DNA of 27,631 nt from Bacteroidales bacterium UBA3816 (lineage in GTDB: Bacteria; Bacteroidota; Bacteroidia; Bacteroidales; P3), in NCBI GenBank assembly GCA_002368955.1, contig DFDY01000156.1, positions 1 through 27,631 on the forward strand, given 5' to 3'. The position numbers and the translations under genes were made by a program. This document shows, piece by piece, positions 7,134 to 15,433 of the stretch. Below the pieces are notes generated by a model. The model saw only the letters and a list, made by a program, of their open reading frames with translations. It ran no database searches and was not told where the DNA came from. The number at the start of each line of letters is the position of its first letter. Positions within the stretch are counted from its first letter, which is position 1.

Positions 7134-8555
7134 ATGAAAATGCGCAAGACTAAGGAGCAGCCCATCCTAGAGGATGTCCTCATCACCGACATTGGAGCCG
7201 AAGGCAAGGCCATTGCCCGCATTGACGGCATGGTCCTCTTTGTCCCCTTTGTAGTTCCCGGCGACATCGCCGACATCAAGATTATCAAGAAGAAGAAAAA
7301 CTACGCCGAAGGGCGCTTGGTGAACCTCAAACATCGCTCGGAAAAGCGGGTCGAACCGCAATGTCCCCATTTTGGCACGTGCGGTGGGTGCCGATGGCAA
7401 AACCTCAACTACCAGAACCAGTTGGAAGCCAAACAGCAGCAGGTGAGGGACAACCTTGAACGTCTCGGCAATGTGGACTGTTCGCTGTTGCAGCCCATCT
7501 GCGGCTCCGAGAGAATCTTCTACTACCGGAACAAACTGGAATACACATTCTCCACCAAGGCCTGGCATGACGAGCCGCCCGCTCCTGATGCACCGGCAGA
7601 ACCCGGAGCCTTGGGATTCCACATTCCTACTCTCTTCGACAAGGTGCTGAACATCGAACACTGCGCCCTTCAGGAGGACCTGAGCAACCAAATCAGGCTT
7701 TCGGTCCGCGACTACGCCATCGCCCACCGGCTGCCCTTCTACGACATCCGCAACCATACCGGCTGCCTGCGTAACCTCATCATCCGCAACACCAGCACTG
7801 GCCAGTGGATGGTGGTTGTGGTACTGGCCGAACTCCACCCCGGCTGGGAAGGCCTGATGGAACACCTGCGCGACTCCTTCCCCCAAATCACCTCACTGCA
7901 GTACATCCTCAACGACAAAATGAACGACACCTACGCCGACCTCCCCTCGGTGACCTTTGCCGGTCAAGACTATGTGGAGGAGATGATGGAAGGCTACGAC
8001 GGAGCCGCCCCTCTGCACTTTACCATCCGCCCCCAAACCTTTTATCAGACCAACTCGGCTCAAGCGCAAAGGCTATACAGCTTTGTGGCCCAATATGCCC
8101 AACTGACGCCGGCGGATGTGGTATACGACCTCTACACCGGCACGGGCACCATCGCCCTCTTTTTGGCCAAAATGTGCAGACGAATCGTGGGCATCGAATA
8201 TGTCGAGGATTCCATTATCGCAGCCCGTCAGAACGCCCAGCAAAACCACATCGACAACACCGAGTTCTATGCAGGTGACATGGCCAAAGTGCTTACGCCC
8301 GAGTTTGTAGCCCAGCACGGCAGCCCCGATGTGGTGGTCACCGACCCCCCTCGGGCAGGCATGCACGAGAAAGTCATTGAACAACTGCTGGCCATGGCAC
8401 CGCGCAAGATAGTCTACGTCAGTTGCAATCCTGCCACTCAGGCGCGCGACCTACAGTTGCTGGCCCCAAAATACCGTGTGGCGCGCATACAGCCTGTCGA
8501 CATGTTCCCCCACACACAGCACGTAGAAAACATCGCCGAACTGATACTCCGCTAG
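7134..8555 (+). CDS. rlmD: 23S rRNA (uracil-5-)-methyltransferase, RlmD/RumA type
   Basis: This 473-aa SAM-dependent enzyme makes 5-methyluridine in 23S rRNA (U1939 in E. coli numbering). Residues 15-70 are a TRAM RNA-binding domain. Four cysteines for a 4Fe-4S cluster are in place: Cys77, Cys83, Cys86 (CPHFGTCGGC) and Cys177 (EHCALQ). The C-terminal Rossmann methyltransferase shows the SAM loop DLYTGTGTIALF, the DPPR motif (VVTDPPRAGM), the nucleophile Cys431 in YVSCNPAT and a C-terminal HVENIAEL glutamate. The cluster cysteines separate it from TrmA. Bacteroidota paralogues of this family can modify other uridines (RlmCD-like), so the exact position is inferred. The ATG at 7134 has an in-frame ATG two codons later, which could also serve. 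Confidence 0.93.
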   Translation: MKMRKTKEQPILEDVLITDIGAEGKAIARIDGMVLFVPFVVPGDIADIKIIKKKKNYAEGRLVNLKHRSEKRVEPQCPHFGTCGGCRWQNLNYQNQLEAKQQQVRDNLERLGNVDCSLLQPICGSERIFYYRNKLEYTFSTKAWHDEPPAPDAPAEPGALGFHIPTLFDKVLNIEHCALQEDLSNQIRLSVRDYAIAHRLPFYDIRNHTGCLRNLIIRNTSTGQWMVVVVLAELHPGWEGLMEHLRDSFPQITSLQYILNDKMNDTYADLPSVTFAGQDYVEEMMEGYDGAAPLHFTIRPQTFYQTNSAQAQRLYSFVAQYAQLTPADVVYDLYTGTGTIALFLAKMCRRIVGIEYVEDSIIAARQNAQQNHIDNTEFYAGDMAKVLTPEFVAQHGSPDVVVTDPPRAGMHEKVIEQLLAMAPRKIVYVSCNPATQARDLQLLAPKYRVARIQPVDMFPHTQHVENIAELILR

Positions 8556-8561
8556 CCCTTC

Positions 8562-8585
8562 AAGTGCCCCAAAAGGTGCTTTTTC
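8562..8585 (+). terminator. Probable terminator after rlmD
   Basis: A 7-bp stem (aagtgcc 8562-8568, ggtgctt 8575-8581) with two wobble pairs is followed by TTTT. The stem is weak, but its position 6 bases after the rlmD stop suits a terminator. Confidence 0.5.
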
Positions 8586-8618
8586 TAAAAAAAAAGTGGT
8601 AGTTTTAAAAAAAAGTAC

Positions 8619-8627
8619 TATCTTTGC
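8619..8627 (+). promoter_or_regulatory. Bacteroidota -7 element for the Cys-module T9SS gene
   Basis: TATCTTTGC fits TAnnTTTG. No good -33 TTTG is present. The start codon is 92 bases downstream, giving a long AT-rich leader. The leader begins with a small inverted repeat (tgttg ... caaca, 8629-8646). Confidence 0.6.
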
Positions 8628-8718
8628 ATGTTGTAGCATAATGCAACATACAATATTGTTATTTTAATAATACATTGATAATAAATAAATAAAAGATAAA
8701 TAAATTAATTTTCACAAG

Positions 8719-10398
8719 ATGAAAAAAGCATTATTAAGTCTGCTATTGGTTGCTGCTTTCATGCCTTTTGCTATGGCTCAGGACAACAGCCAGCGTACCA
8801 TGAATTACACTGACATCTCCGCTTGCGAGAGATACACTTGGTCTGTCAACAACGAGACCTACACGACGGACACCGTTGTCACCTTCGTCGATGAAGCTGC
8901 CAACATCATTCATGTCCTGAATCTGACCATCAACAATCCTTATGTCGGCACTCAAACCATCGTCAGCCCCAACTGCACATATACTTGGCGTGGAACCACC
9001 TATGCCATTTCCGGTTCCTATAGCGACACCGTCGCTGCCAGTGCCACCTCAGGCTTATGCGACAGCATCTTCAACCTCGCGCTCACCGTCTCCAACACCG
9101 AGACAGAAGTTGAGAATGTCTCCGCCTGCGGCAGCTACGTCTGGCACGGTGACACCCTTGAGGCTACTGGCAACTACTCCGACACCACCCTCTTAGCTAG
9201 CGGATGCACCCACATTGACATGCTGAGTCTCAACATTGTCTCCAGCCTCACTGTCAATGAGAGTCACGCTCAATGCGGTGACTACACTTGGTATGGCGAG
9301 ACCTACACCGAATCCGGCCTCTATACCCACATCGAGAGCGACACCATCGTTGGCTGTGACACCGTCCATCACCTTGCCCTCACCATTCTGGTTGACACCG
9401 CTCGCCTGACCGTTGACTCCGCCTGTTATTCCCGCACCTGGAGAGGTCAGACCTTCACCACTTCCGGCGACTACATTGTCTTGGACACCAACGCCAACAC
9501 CCACTGTGTGACCGCTCATCCCCTCCATCTCACCATCAAGACCCCGCGTGCCAACACCCTCGACACCGCCCTCACTGGCTGTAACGGCATTCTTTTCTCC
9601 GTCAGCTCTCGTTCGGGTTCCACCAACATTACTTTCAGAGAAAGCACTATATGGGACACCCTCTTCTTCGACCACACTTGGGCCAGATGCTATGACAGCA
9701 CCATAGTTCTGAACCTAACCGTTAACAAATCACAATACGACACCACTTGGGTCAACAGCTGCGACAGCTTCTATTGGGACCTCAACCAGCGCACCTACCA
9801 CTCCACCCCCGCCACCGAGCCTCGTATCGCTATTGGCGTCGACAGCAACGGCTGCGACAGCATGCACGTCTTAAGCCTCAAAATATTCAAATCCCCTGTC
9901 ATCAGTGCTATTAATGGCGAGTGGCATCTTAATGCCGGTGAGACTGCTGTTCTCTATCCCACCTGCACCGAAGGCTCCACCTATAAGTGGACCTATGGCA
10001 ACAACCAGAGCTCCACGGCCGACACACTCCGTATCCCCAATGTGACGGGCAACATCGATGTCTCTCTCGAAGCCACCCTCCGCTACCCCGCCAACAACAT
10101 CCAGTGCACCGACACCAGTTGGATCACCATCGTCACCTTCGTAGGCATCAATGGCGTTGAAAACACTCAGGTCTCACTCTATCCCAACCCCACCGTCGGC
10201 CAGCTCAACATCCAGAGTCAGGATGCCGTTCGCGAAGTGGTCATCTTCAACACCCTGGGTCAGCAAGTCGCCGTTCAGCAGAACCTCGGCACCAAAAGCG
10301 TCATGAACCTCTCCAACCTCAGCAAGGGCAACTATACCATGCGCCTCACCTTGGAGAACGGCCAGACCCTCACCCGCAAATTTGTTATCACCAAATAG
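8719..10398 (+). CDS. Secreted T9SS cargo protein built of about 50-residue Cys-pair modules
   Basis: This 559-aa secreted or surface protein has a signal peptide (residues 1-20, ending FAMA). Residues 30 to about 390 are seven to eight imperfect modules of about 50 residues following the pattern Cys, aromatic, Trp, Gly, Tyr/Phe, Ser-Gly, Tyr, then Gly-Cys-Asp and a closing LxLT strand. Cysteines pair off as 86/114, 137/163, 186/213, 236/263, 288/324, 348/379 and 416/463. The first module has Cys36 but no partner. Residues about 478-559 are a T9SS type A sorting domain (SLYPNPTVGQLNI, then NLSKGNYTMRLTLENG), which directs export across the outer membrane and cleavage or anchoring. Binding partner and function are unknown. 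It has its own promoter and a strong terminator at 10430. Confidence 0.9.
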   Translation: MKKALLSLLLVAAFMPFAMAQDNSQRTMNYTDISACERYTWSVNNETYTTDTVVTFVDEAANIIHVLNLTINNPYVGTQTIVSPNCTYTWRGTTYAISGSYSDTVAASATSGLCDSIFNLALTVSNTETEVENVSACGSYVWHGDTLEATGNYSDTTLLASGCTHIDMLSLNIVSSLTVNESHAQCGDYTWYGETYTESGLYTHIESDTIVGCDTVHHLALTILVDTARLTVDSACYSRTWRGQTFTTSGDYIVLDTNANTHCVTAHPLHLTIKTPRANTLDTALTGCNGILFSVSSRSGSTNITFRESTIWDTLFFDHTWARCYDSTIVLNLTVNKSQYDTTWVNSCDSFYWDLNQRTYHSTPATEPRIAIGVDSNGCDSMHVLSLKIFKSPVISAINGEWHLNAGETAVLYPTCTEGSTYKWTYGNNQSSTADTLRIPNVTGNIDVSLEATLRYPANNIQCTDTSWITIVTFVGINGVENTQVSLYPNPTVGQLNIQSQDAVREVVIFNTLGQQVAVQQNLGTKSVMNLSNLSKGNYTMRLTLENGQTLTRKFVITK

Positions 10399-10429
10399 GG
10401 TTGCCCCACAAGGGTAACTATCCCTAAAC

Positions 10430-10463
10430 AAAGCGTTCGGCACCCAAGTGTCGGACGCTTTTT
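10430..10463 (+). terminator. Strong intrinsic terminator after the Cys-module gene
   Basis: A 14-bp stem (10430-10443 with 10448-10461, two G-T wobbles) closes a CCAA tetraloop and runs into a T-run. apbE starts only 15 bases later, so apbE transcription begins either by read-through or from a promoter not recognised here. Confidence 0.85.
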
Positions 10464-10477
10464 AGTAAATCAAAAGC

Positions 10478-11515
10478 ATGAACAAATTCAGCCTCCTCCT
10501 TCTGACCGCCCTCCTGTTTGCTGCCTGTGGCAACAAGAGCCCACAGCCCATACGCCTACAAGGAGAGACCCAGGGAACCTACTACAGCATCGCCTACTAC
10601 GATGCCCAGCAGCGCAACCTACAACCCCAGATAGACTCGCTCCTGCACGATTTCGACCTCACCGCCAACCTCTGGGTCGACAGCTCTCTCATCCGACGGG
10701 TCAATCGCAACGAAGACACTCTGGTGAGCGAAATGTTCTGCGATATCCTACGCAAATCGCTACAGATAAACCGCTACACCCACGGAGCCTTCAACTGCAA
10801 GATAGGCACCCTCGTCAACCTCTATGGCTTTGGATTCAAGAACCGCGAGGACATCAGCGACCGGCAAATCGACAGCATCCTCTCCTTTATTCATCAGGAC
10901 AGCACCGTCCTCTCCCCCACCCCCCAGACCGGAATCTACGCCCTTCGCAAACTGCCCCAGATAGAATACGACTTCAATGCCATCGCCCAGGGCTATACCT
11001 CCGACCTCATTGCCCAATTGTTCGACCGCCTGGGTCTGGAAAGCTACCTGATAGACGTGGGCGGCGAAGTGATAGCCAAAGGCCGTAAGCCCAATGGCGA
11101 CAGCTGGACGGTGGGCATAGAGCGGCCAGCTGAAACCAAATACAGCCAAAAGGAGATAGAGACCGCCATCCTCCTCAACGACCGGTCGGTTGTCACCTCT
11201 GGCAACTACCGCAAATATTACGAGGAAGACGGCGTGCGCTACTCCCACACCATCGACCCCTCCACAGGCCGCCCCGTGAGCCATTCCCTCCTCAGCGTCT
11301 CGGTGGTCAGCCGTCAGTCGTGGTATGCCGATGCCATGGCCACCTCCTTCATGGTCATGGGACTGGAGAAATCCCTTCAGTTCATCGCCGAGCACCCTGA
11401 AGACGAAGACATACAGGCCGTATTTTTCATCTACGACGACCACGGTGAATACAAGACCCACGCCACTCCCAAATTCAAAGAAATCATCAAAGAAATCCCA
11501 ACAGCTACACCATGA
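10478..11515 (+). CDS. apbE: FAD:protein FMN transferase (ApbE lipoprotein)
   Basis: This 345-aa lipoprotein attaches FMN covalently to threonine in target flavoproteins such as the NqrB/NqrC or RnfG/RnfD subunits, acting on the periplasmic face of the inner membrane. A lipobox LFAAC puts the lipidated cysteine at residue 17. Family motifs are all present: YDFNAIAQGYTSDLIA, DVGGEVIAKG, TSGNYRKYYEEDG, HTIDPSTGRPV (metal and FAD binding) and ADAMATSFMVMG. Length is standard. The stop overlaps the yicC start in ATGA (11512-11515), so the two are translationally coupled. No flavinylation target (Nqr or Rnf) lies in the window, so its substrates are encoded elsewhere. Confidence 0.95.
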   Translation: MNKFSLLLLTALLFAACGNKSPQPIRLQGETQGTYYSIAYYDAQQRNLQPQIDSLLHDFDLTANLWVDSSLIRRVNRNEDTLVSEMFCDILRKSLQINRYTHGAFNCKIGTLVNLYGFGFKNREDISDRQIDSILSFIHQDSTVLSPTPQTGIYALRKLPQIEYDFNAIAQGYTSDLIAQLFDRLGLESYLIDVGGEVIAKGRKPNGDSWTVGIERPAETKYSQKEIETAILLNDRSVVTSGNYRKYYEEDGVRYSHTIDPSTGRPVSHSLLSVSVVSRQSWYADAMATSFMVMGLEKSLQFIAEHPEDEDIQAVFFIYDDHGEYKTHATPKFKEIIKEIPTATP

Positions 11516-12375
11516 AATCAATGACTGGCTTTGCCAAAAAGCAATGCACCATCACCAACCGCAAAATCAACATAGAAATCAAGACCCTCAACAGCAAGGC
11601 CCTTGACCTGATAGTCAAAGCCCCTGCCATCCTACACTCCCATGATATAGAAATTCGCAACCTCCTCAACCAGCTGGAGCGCGGCAAAGTGGAAGTCCTC
11701 ATAACCGAAGAGAGCGACGCGGCCTGTGCCAGCCAAATCAACCAGACTCTCGTGGCCCAACGCTACCAAGAGCTTTCCCAGCTGGCAGACCGTCTCAACT
11801 GCTCCGACAAGCACATCTTCGAAACCATCATCAGCCTGCCGGACGTGTGGGAAACCCAAAGCACCGAAGAACTGAGCGACGACGACTGGCAGCTGGTGGA
11901 GCAAACCCTACAAGAAGCCATCGCCGAGGTGGACAAAACCCGTCTCCACGAAGGTGAAATCTTGCAGCAAGACTTCGTCAAGCATGTGGACCTGATAGAG
12001 AAAAAACTGGCCGAAATACCCCAGTATGAAACCGAGCGAATCGACACCGCCAAGGAGCGCATCCGCAAATACTATGCCGAAAGTGCCATCAAGGAAATCG
12101 ACCAGAACCGTTTCGAACAGGAGCTCATCTATTATCTAGAGAAACTCGACATCACCGAAGAGAAAATCCGACTGCAAAAACACATAGACTACTTCCGCCA
12201 CACCATGCAGAACGAAGAAGGCAGCGGCAAGAAACTCGGTTTCATAGCCCAGGAAATGGGTCGCGAAATCAACACCACCGGCTCCAAAGCCAACCACGTA
12301 GAAATACAAAAAATCGTAGTGCAGATGAAGGACGAACTAGAGAAGATAAAAGAGCAGCTAGGCAACATCCTTTAA
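11512..12375 (+). CDS. yicC: YicC/YloC family endoribonuclease
   Basis: This 287-aa cytoplasmic protein belongs to the YicC family, characterised in other bacteria as an endoribonuclease involved in small-RNA turnover. The conserved N-terminus MKSMTGFAK and the segment IEIKTLNSKALDL mark the YicC N domain. The DUF1732-type C-terminus shows GKKLGFIAQEMGREINTTGSKA with conserved glutamates, followed by a coiled-coil-like helix ending EQLGNIL. Length agrees with the family (about 290 aa). It overlaps apbE by 4 bases; in many Bacteroidota yicC is followed by gmk, which is not the case here, since a bidirectional terminator and a convergent gene follow. Confidence 0.93.
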   Translation: MKSMTGFAKKQCTITNRKINIEIKTLNSKALDLIVKAPAILHSHDIEIRNLLNQLERGKVEVLITEESDAACASQINQTLVAQRYQELSQLADRLNCSDKHIFETIISLPDVWETQSTEELSDDDWQLVEQTLQEAIAEVDKTRLHEGEILQQDFVKHVDLIEKKLAEIPQYETERIDTAKERIRKYYAESAIKEIDQNRFEQELIYYLEKLDITEEKIRLQKHIDYFRHTMQNEEGSGKKLGFIAQEMGREINTTGSKANHVEIQKIVVQMKDELEKIKEQLGNIL

Positions 12376-12410
12376 CACCACTTCTGCAACAGAAATAGGA
12401 GCAAAACAAA

Positions 12411-12435
12411 GGGCCCGTCTCTTCGAGGCGGGCCC
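12411..12435. terminator. Bidirectional terminator between yicC and the convergent T9SS gene
   Basis: An 11-bp GC-rich stem (gggcccgtctc with gaggcgggccc, one wobble) has a 3-base loop. T-rich sequence follows on both strands (ttctattc on plus, tttgttttg on minus). It lies in the 83-base gap between two convergent genes and can serve both. Confidence 0.8.
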
Positions 12436-12458
12436 TTCTATTCATCCACCCAAAAAGC

Positions 12459-15032
12459 CTAGCGGACAATCAATTTCTCAACCTTGCTAAACTTATCGTT
12501 GGTGATGCGGACAAAGTAGGCACCCTTGCCCAGATTGCTCACATCAATGGTCTGTGCAGCTGCCGAGTTGAAATCGTGGTCGTAAACCACACGTCCGCTC
12601 ATGTCAATCAGCATACAGTTGACCTTACCCTCAGCCCCCTCAACAGTCAGGTTAACCCGGGTCGAAGCAGGATTAGGTTGGAGGCTCACCCGCACATGGG
12701 CAGCGACGGGGTCAACCGAGACATGCTCTGCAAAGACAACCCTGATGGAGTGGTCGGTCTGGATATTGGCAAAGGTATACCGACCTATCCATTTAGCTGA
12801 ATCACTATCATATTCAAGGCGGTAATTCGGGTCTCCAGCAGCCATCGTCTCATCCCCCCACGGCTGCACCTCAACGCCGTCCACAAAGAGATGCGCAATG
12901 GCGTTCCCAGAAAGGGACTCCAAGTCAACGGTGGCCGAGCCTCCTTGGGCAGGAGTCAAGGTCGTTCCGCAAACCTCTTCACCGTTGAAAAGCACACGGC
13001 CATACATCCCATTCTCGCACTCCACCGACACATTCTGCCGTGTAATGGGGCGGCTGGGGCCGACTATCAACCGAATCATTGGACTGTAGTCCGTAAAAGC
13101 ACCCGCCCAGATGTAAGGTCTTACCATGCTATCATAAGAGGGATCATAGACTAACACCTCATACTGGTTAGGAGTGAAATGGTGCGCCCACTTGGCGGTG
13201 GAACTGTTGTCGGCGAAATAGATGACAGTGTCATAGCCCTCAAGGGTGGGATGAGCCATGTGGTAGCATCCTTGCGCCTCCTGAGCCGAAAGGAAAAAGG
13301 CAGTCTCCTCAAGGGTGTAGCCCACGCGGAACGAAGTGTTGGGCCTGAGGGCGGGCTGTTCGGGGAAAGGAATGTAGATAGTGTTGTACTGGCCCTGCTG
13401 TAGGTAGCCATTGCTGTTTAGGCCTATCACGTTGCTGTCGTTAACGTCGGCATCGGTGAGGGTCTTCATGTTAGCACCAGTATATATCGTCTTAAAATCC
13501 ACATTCTCGCCCGACATAGAATCCACAATGAGCACAGCCGAAATCTTAGCCCCAGTACTGTGGTACAAGTCGACAGGCGAAGCCACAATCTCAACCCCAT
13601 GGATAACCCAATCCTCGGGCACGACAGGGTCAGTGGTATAGCGTGAGGTGACCATATAGCCCGGCCGATAAAAGCCCACCTCTTCAGCATCGTCGCTCAC
13701 AAACCAGCCGTCCTGAAGATTCGAGATATGGTTGTTGTAGCCAAAAGCATAGTGGTTGAAAGGGGTGTAGGCCAGCACCCCGTTGTCATGGGCCCAGCGG
13801 TACTCATTGTTGCCATTGGGAGCAGTCACCTGATAGTACATGGTGTCGTAGTTGACCGAAAGGCTGTCCGAAGCCACTTGAGCAAACACAAAGTTATCGC
13901 CCAGCGAACTGGTGGGCAAGGGCATGCCAACACCATGCGCCGTATGGTCAATGAGGCCATACCAGCCGCGATAATCAAGCGATTCTGTGTTCAACCAACC
14001 GCCACGGTCGGCAATGACAGACATTCTAGTTGTGATGGGCAGATTGCCATTGTTATATGAATCGATAAGAGTGGTCTGCTCGGCGGCATCCATGTGGTAG
14101 ATCTTGGCTTGGACATTGGACTGGTCCAGATAACCCGAATTGTGAATGGTAGAGTACCAGGCGGGGTTGATCGTCATGCCTTGAGGAATCATGGCATAGT
14201 TGCCCTCGACATATTCCTGGGCGTAAGTGTGAATTTCATTCATCGGAGCCGCACAGAAACTGACGTCGTCAATGCACCAGAAATAACCGTAGGATGGACG
14301 GTTTGAATCGAGCGACTTATAGCGCAGACGTACCGAAAGCATATGACCGGCTGCAGAGGCAGGCAGAGTGAATCTGAACACACCTCTCGGCATGGAGCTG
14401 GACGACACATCAATGCCGTCGACGTTAATCTCCATCTGTTCCCAAGTGGTGCCACCGTCGGTTGAATAGTCTACATAGAAGTTATCATAGTACTTGCGGA
14501 ACAGCTGAAAGAAAGATACCTCCAAAAGCTGAACCTGGGTGGCATCGATACTGTCAAAACGGATAAATGCATTGATATTGCCCGAATAGGGAGTCTGTTG
14601 TTCAAACGGCGAAATCATCATAAAGCCGTTATAGGAAGAACAAATCGAAGTGTCGAAATAGGAACTGAAACGGGAATAATCGATGGAGCCATTAAAAAGG
14701 AAAGAAAACAAATGTCTGTAGGTAATGGCGGCCTGGGATATAGTATTGAAGTCGATATTAGGCCAGCGTTGCCAAGTGGCGAATTCATAGTTTTGACCGT
14801 GGGCCTCTACACCGGCAGTGATGATACCTGTCGAGTAGCCTTGGTCGGGGGCAGAGAAGTCAACTGAGGCAATCGGTGTCACATCTTTAGTGAACAGCGA
14901 AGTGCCGTAGACTTTCGACTGCGGAAGGACACGTGAAGGAGCCTTCGTAGCCTTGTGGTAGGGGGATGCAGACTGAGAATAAGCAATAGATGCACACAAG
15001 GCAAAAACGAGAAGTAAAAGGGTCTTTTTCAT
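12459..15032 (-). CDS. T9SS type A sorting domain protein with jelly-roll-like N-terminal domain (tandem paralogue 1)
   Basis: This 857-aa secreted protein begins with a signal peptide (MKKTLLLLVFALCASIAYSQ). Residues about 55-260 resemble the choice-of-anchor J / MAM-type beta-sandwich of Bacteroidota cargo (VDFSAPDQGYSTG at the start, YFWCIDDVSFC near the end). The middle (about 270-680) has repeated beta-rich segments such as NPAWYSTIHNSGY. The last 80 residues are a T9SS type A sorting domain (LQPNPASTRVNLTVEG, then VSNLGKGAYFVRITNDKFS). It aligns end to end with the next gene at roughly two thirds identity by eye, so the pair arose by tandem duplication. It could be an adhesin or a peptidase-like cargo, but no catalytic motif was recognised. 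Its own promoter lies at 15146-15178. Confidence 0.88.
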   Translation of the reverse strand: MKKTLLLLVFALCASIAYSQSASPYHKATKAPSRVLPQSKVYGTSLFTKDVTPIASVDFSAPDQGYSTGIITAGVEAHGQNYEFATWQRWPNIDFNTISQAAITYRHLFSFLFNGSIDYSRFSSYFDTSICSSYNGFMMISPFEQQTPYSGNINAFIRFDSIDATQVQLLEVSFFQLFRKYYDNFYVDYSTDGGTTWEQMEINVDGIDVSSSSMPRGVFRFTLPASAAGHMLSVRLRYKSLDSNRPSYGYFWCIDDVSFCAAPMNEIHTYAQEYVEGNYAMIPQGMTINPAWYSTIHNSGYLDQSNVQAKIYHMDAAEQTTLIDSYNNGNLPITTRMSVIADRGGWLNTESLDYRGWYGLIDHTAHGVGMPLPTSSLGDNFVFAQVASDSLSVNYDTMYYQVTAPNGNNEYRWAHDNGVLAYTPFNHYAFGYNNHISNLQDGWFVSDDAEEVGFYRPGYMVTSRYTTDPVVPEDWVIHGVEIVASPVDLYHSTGAKISAVLIVDSMSGENVDFKTIYTGANMKTLTDADVNDSNVIGLNSNGYLQQGQYNTIYIPFPEQPALRPNTSFRVGYTLEETAFFLSAQEAQGCYHMAHPTLEGYDTVIYFADNSSTAKWAHHFTPNQYEVLVYDPSYDSMVRPYIWAGAFTDYSPMIRLIVGPSRPITRQNVSVECENGMYGRVLFNGEEVCGTTLTPAQGGSATVDLESLSGNAIAHLFVDGVEVQPWGDETMAAGDPNYRLEYDSDSAKWIGRYTFANIQTDHSIRVVFAEHVSVDPVAAHVRVSLQPNPASTRVNLTVEGAEGKVNCMLIDMSGRVVYDHDFNSAAAQTIDVSNLGKGAYFVRITNDKFSKVEKLIVR

Positions 15033-15145
15033 AGTTATGCCATTTTTTAATTAATACATAAAACGGCTGAAATAAATATGTAGAACACTGAAGCACCAAA
15101 AATTAAAGCGCAGTAATCCAACACTACTCAAGCCGAAACAACACC

Positions 15146-15178
15146 GCAAAGATAAAAAAAAATTTTGATATGGCAAAA
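15146..15178 (-). promoter_or_regulatory. Bacteroidota promoter for T9SS paralogue 1 (-33 TTTTG, -7 TATCTTTG)
   Basis: On the minus strand TATCTTTGC (15146-15154) follows TTTTG (15174-15178) with exactly 19 bases between, the phylum consensus. The start codon lies about 114 bases downstream, so the mRNA has a long leader. Confidence 0.8.
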
Positions 15179-15195
15179 CCTTTCATACAAAAAAA

Positions 15196-15371
15196 AATGA
15201 TTATCCGCAATTGGCACATAGGCGAGGTCGTTTCATTCTCCGTGGCACTTCGAAATTGAGAATGAAGAAAGGAGAAGGGAGAATTATCCAGATGCGGAAG
15301 CCAATTCTCAATTCTCAAATCCCAATTCTCAATTCTTCGAGGCTTCTTTACGGCAAATGCGGATAATCATT
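15196..15371. mobile_element. MITE-like inverted-repeat element, 176 bp, no ORF
   Basis: Perfect 14-base terminal inverted repeats (aatgattatccgca at 15196-15209, its complement at 15358-15371) are flanked on both sides by A-tracts of about 7-9 bases, which could be target duplication. Inside, aattgagaat (15254-15263) pairs with attctcaatt (15325-15334), and the unit caattctcaattct occurs twice (15302 and 15323). There is no transposase. A folded RNA or attenuator is an alternative to a miniature transposon. Confidence 0.5.
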
Positions 15372-15408
15372 AAAAAAAAAGCACAGAATGCATGCGCATC
15401 CTGTGCTT
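15372..15408 (-). terminator. Intrinsic terminator after T9SS paralogue 2
   Basis: On the minus strand an aagcacag/ctgtgctt stem (8 bp) with a loop that can itself pair (atgc) is followed by nine T residues (15372-15380). The T-run directly abuts the MITE-like element. Confidence 0.85.
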
Positions 15409-15433
15409 AAAGTAGTATGAAGTAAGCTAAAGC

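Larger units (their letters stand above)
15033..15433. other. Intergenic region between the tandem T9SS genes
   Basis: This 401-base gap holds, from right to left, the terminator of the upstream paralogue (15372-15408), a MITE-like inverted-repeat element (15196-15371) and the promoter and 110-base leader of the 857-aa gene (15033-15178). No coding sequence is supported. Confidence 0.7.

Noticed and set aside
15248..15270. Sigma-54 (-24/-12) promoter starting with tggcac
   Set aside because: TGGCAC is followed at the -12 position by AATTG rather than TTGC, and the site lies inside the MITE-like element. No convincing -24/-12 site was found in the window.
15302..15336. CRISPR-like repeats (caattctcaattct)
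   Set aside because: Only two short, nearly adjacent copies without spacers of constant length and without cas genes; they are part of an inverted-repeat element.
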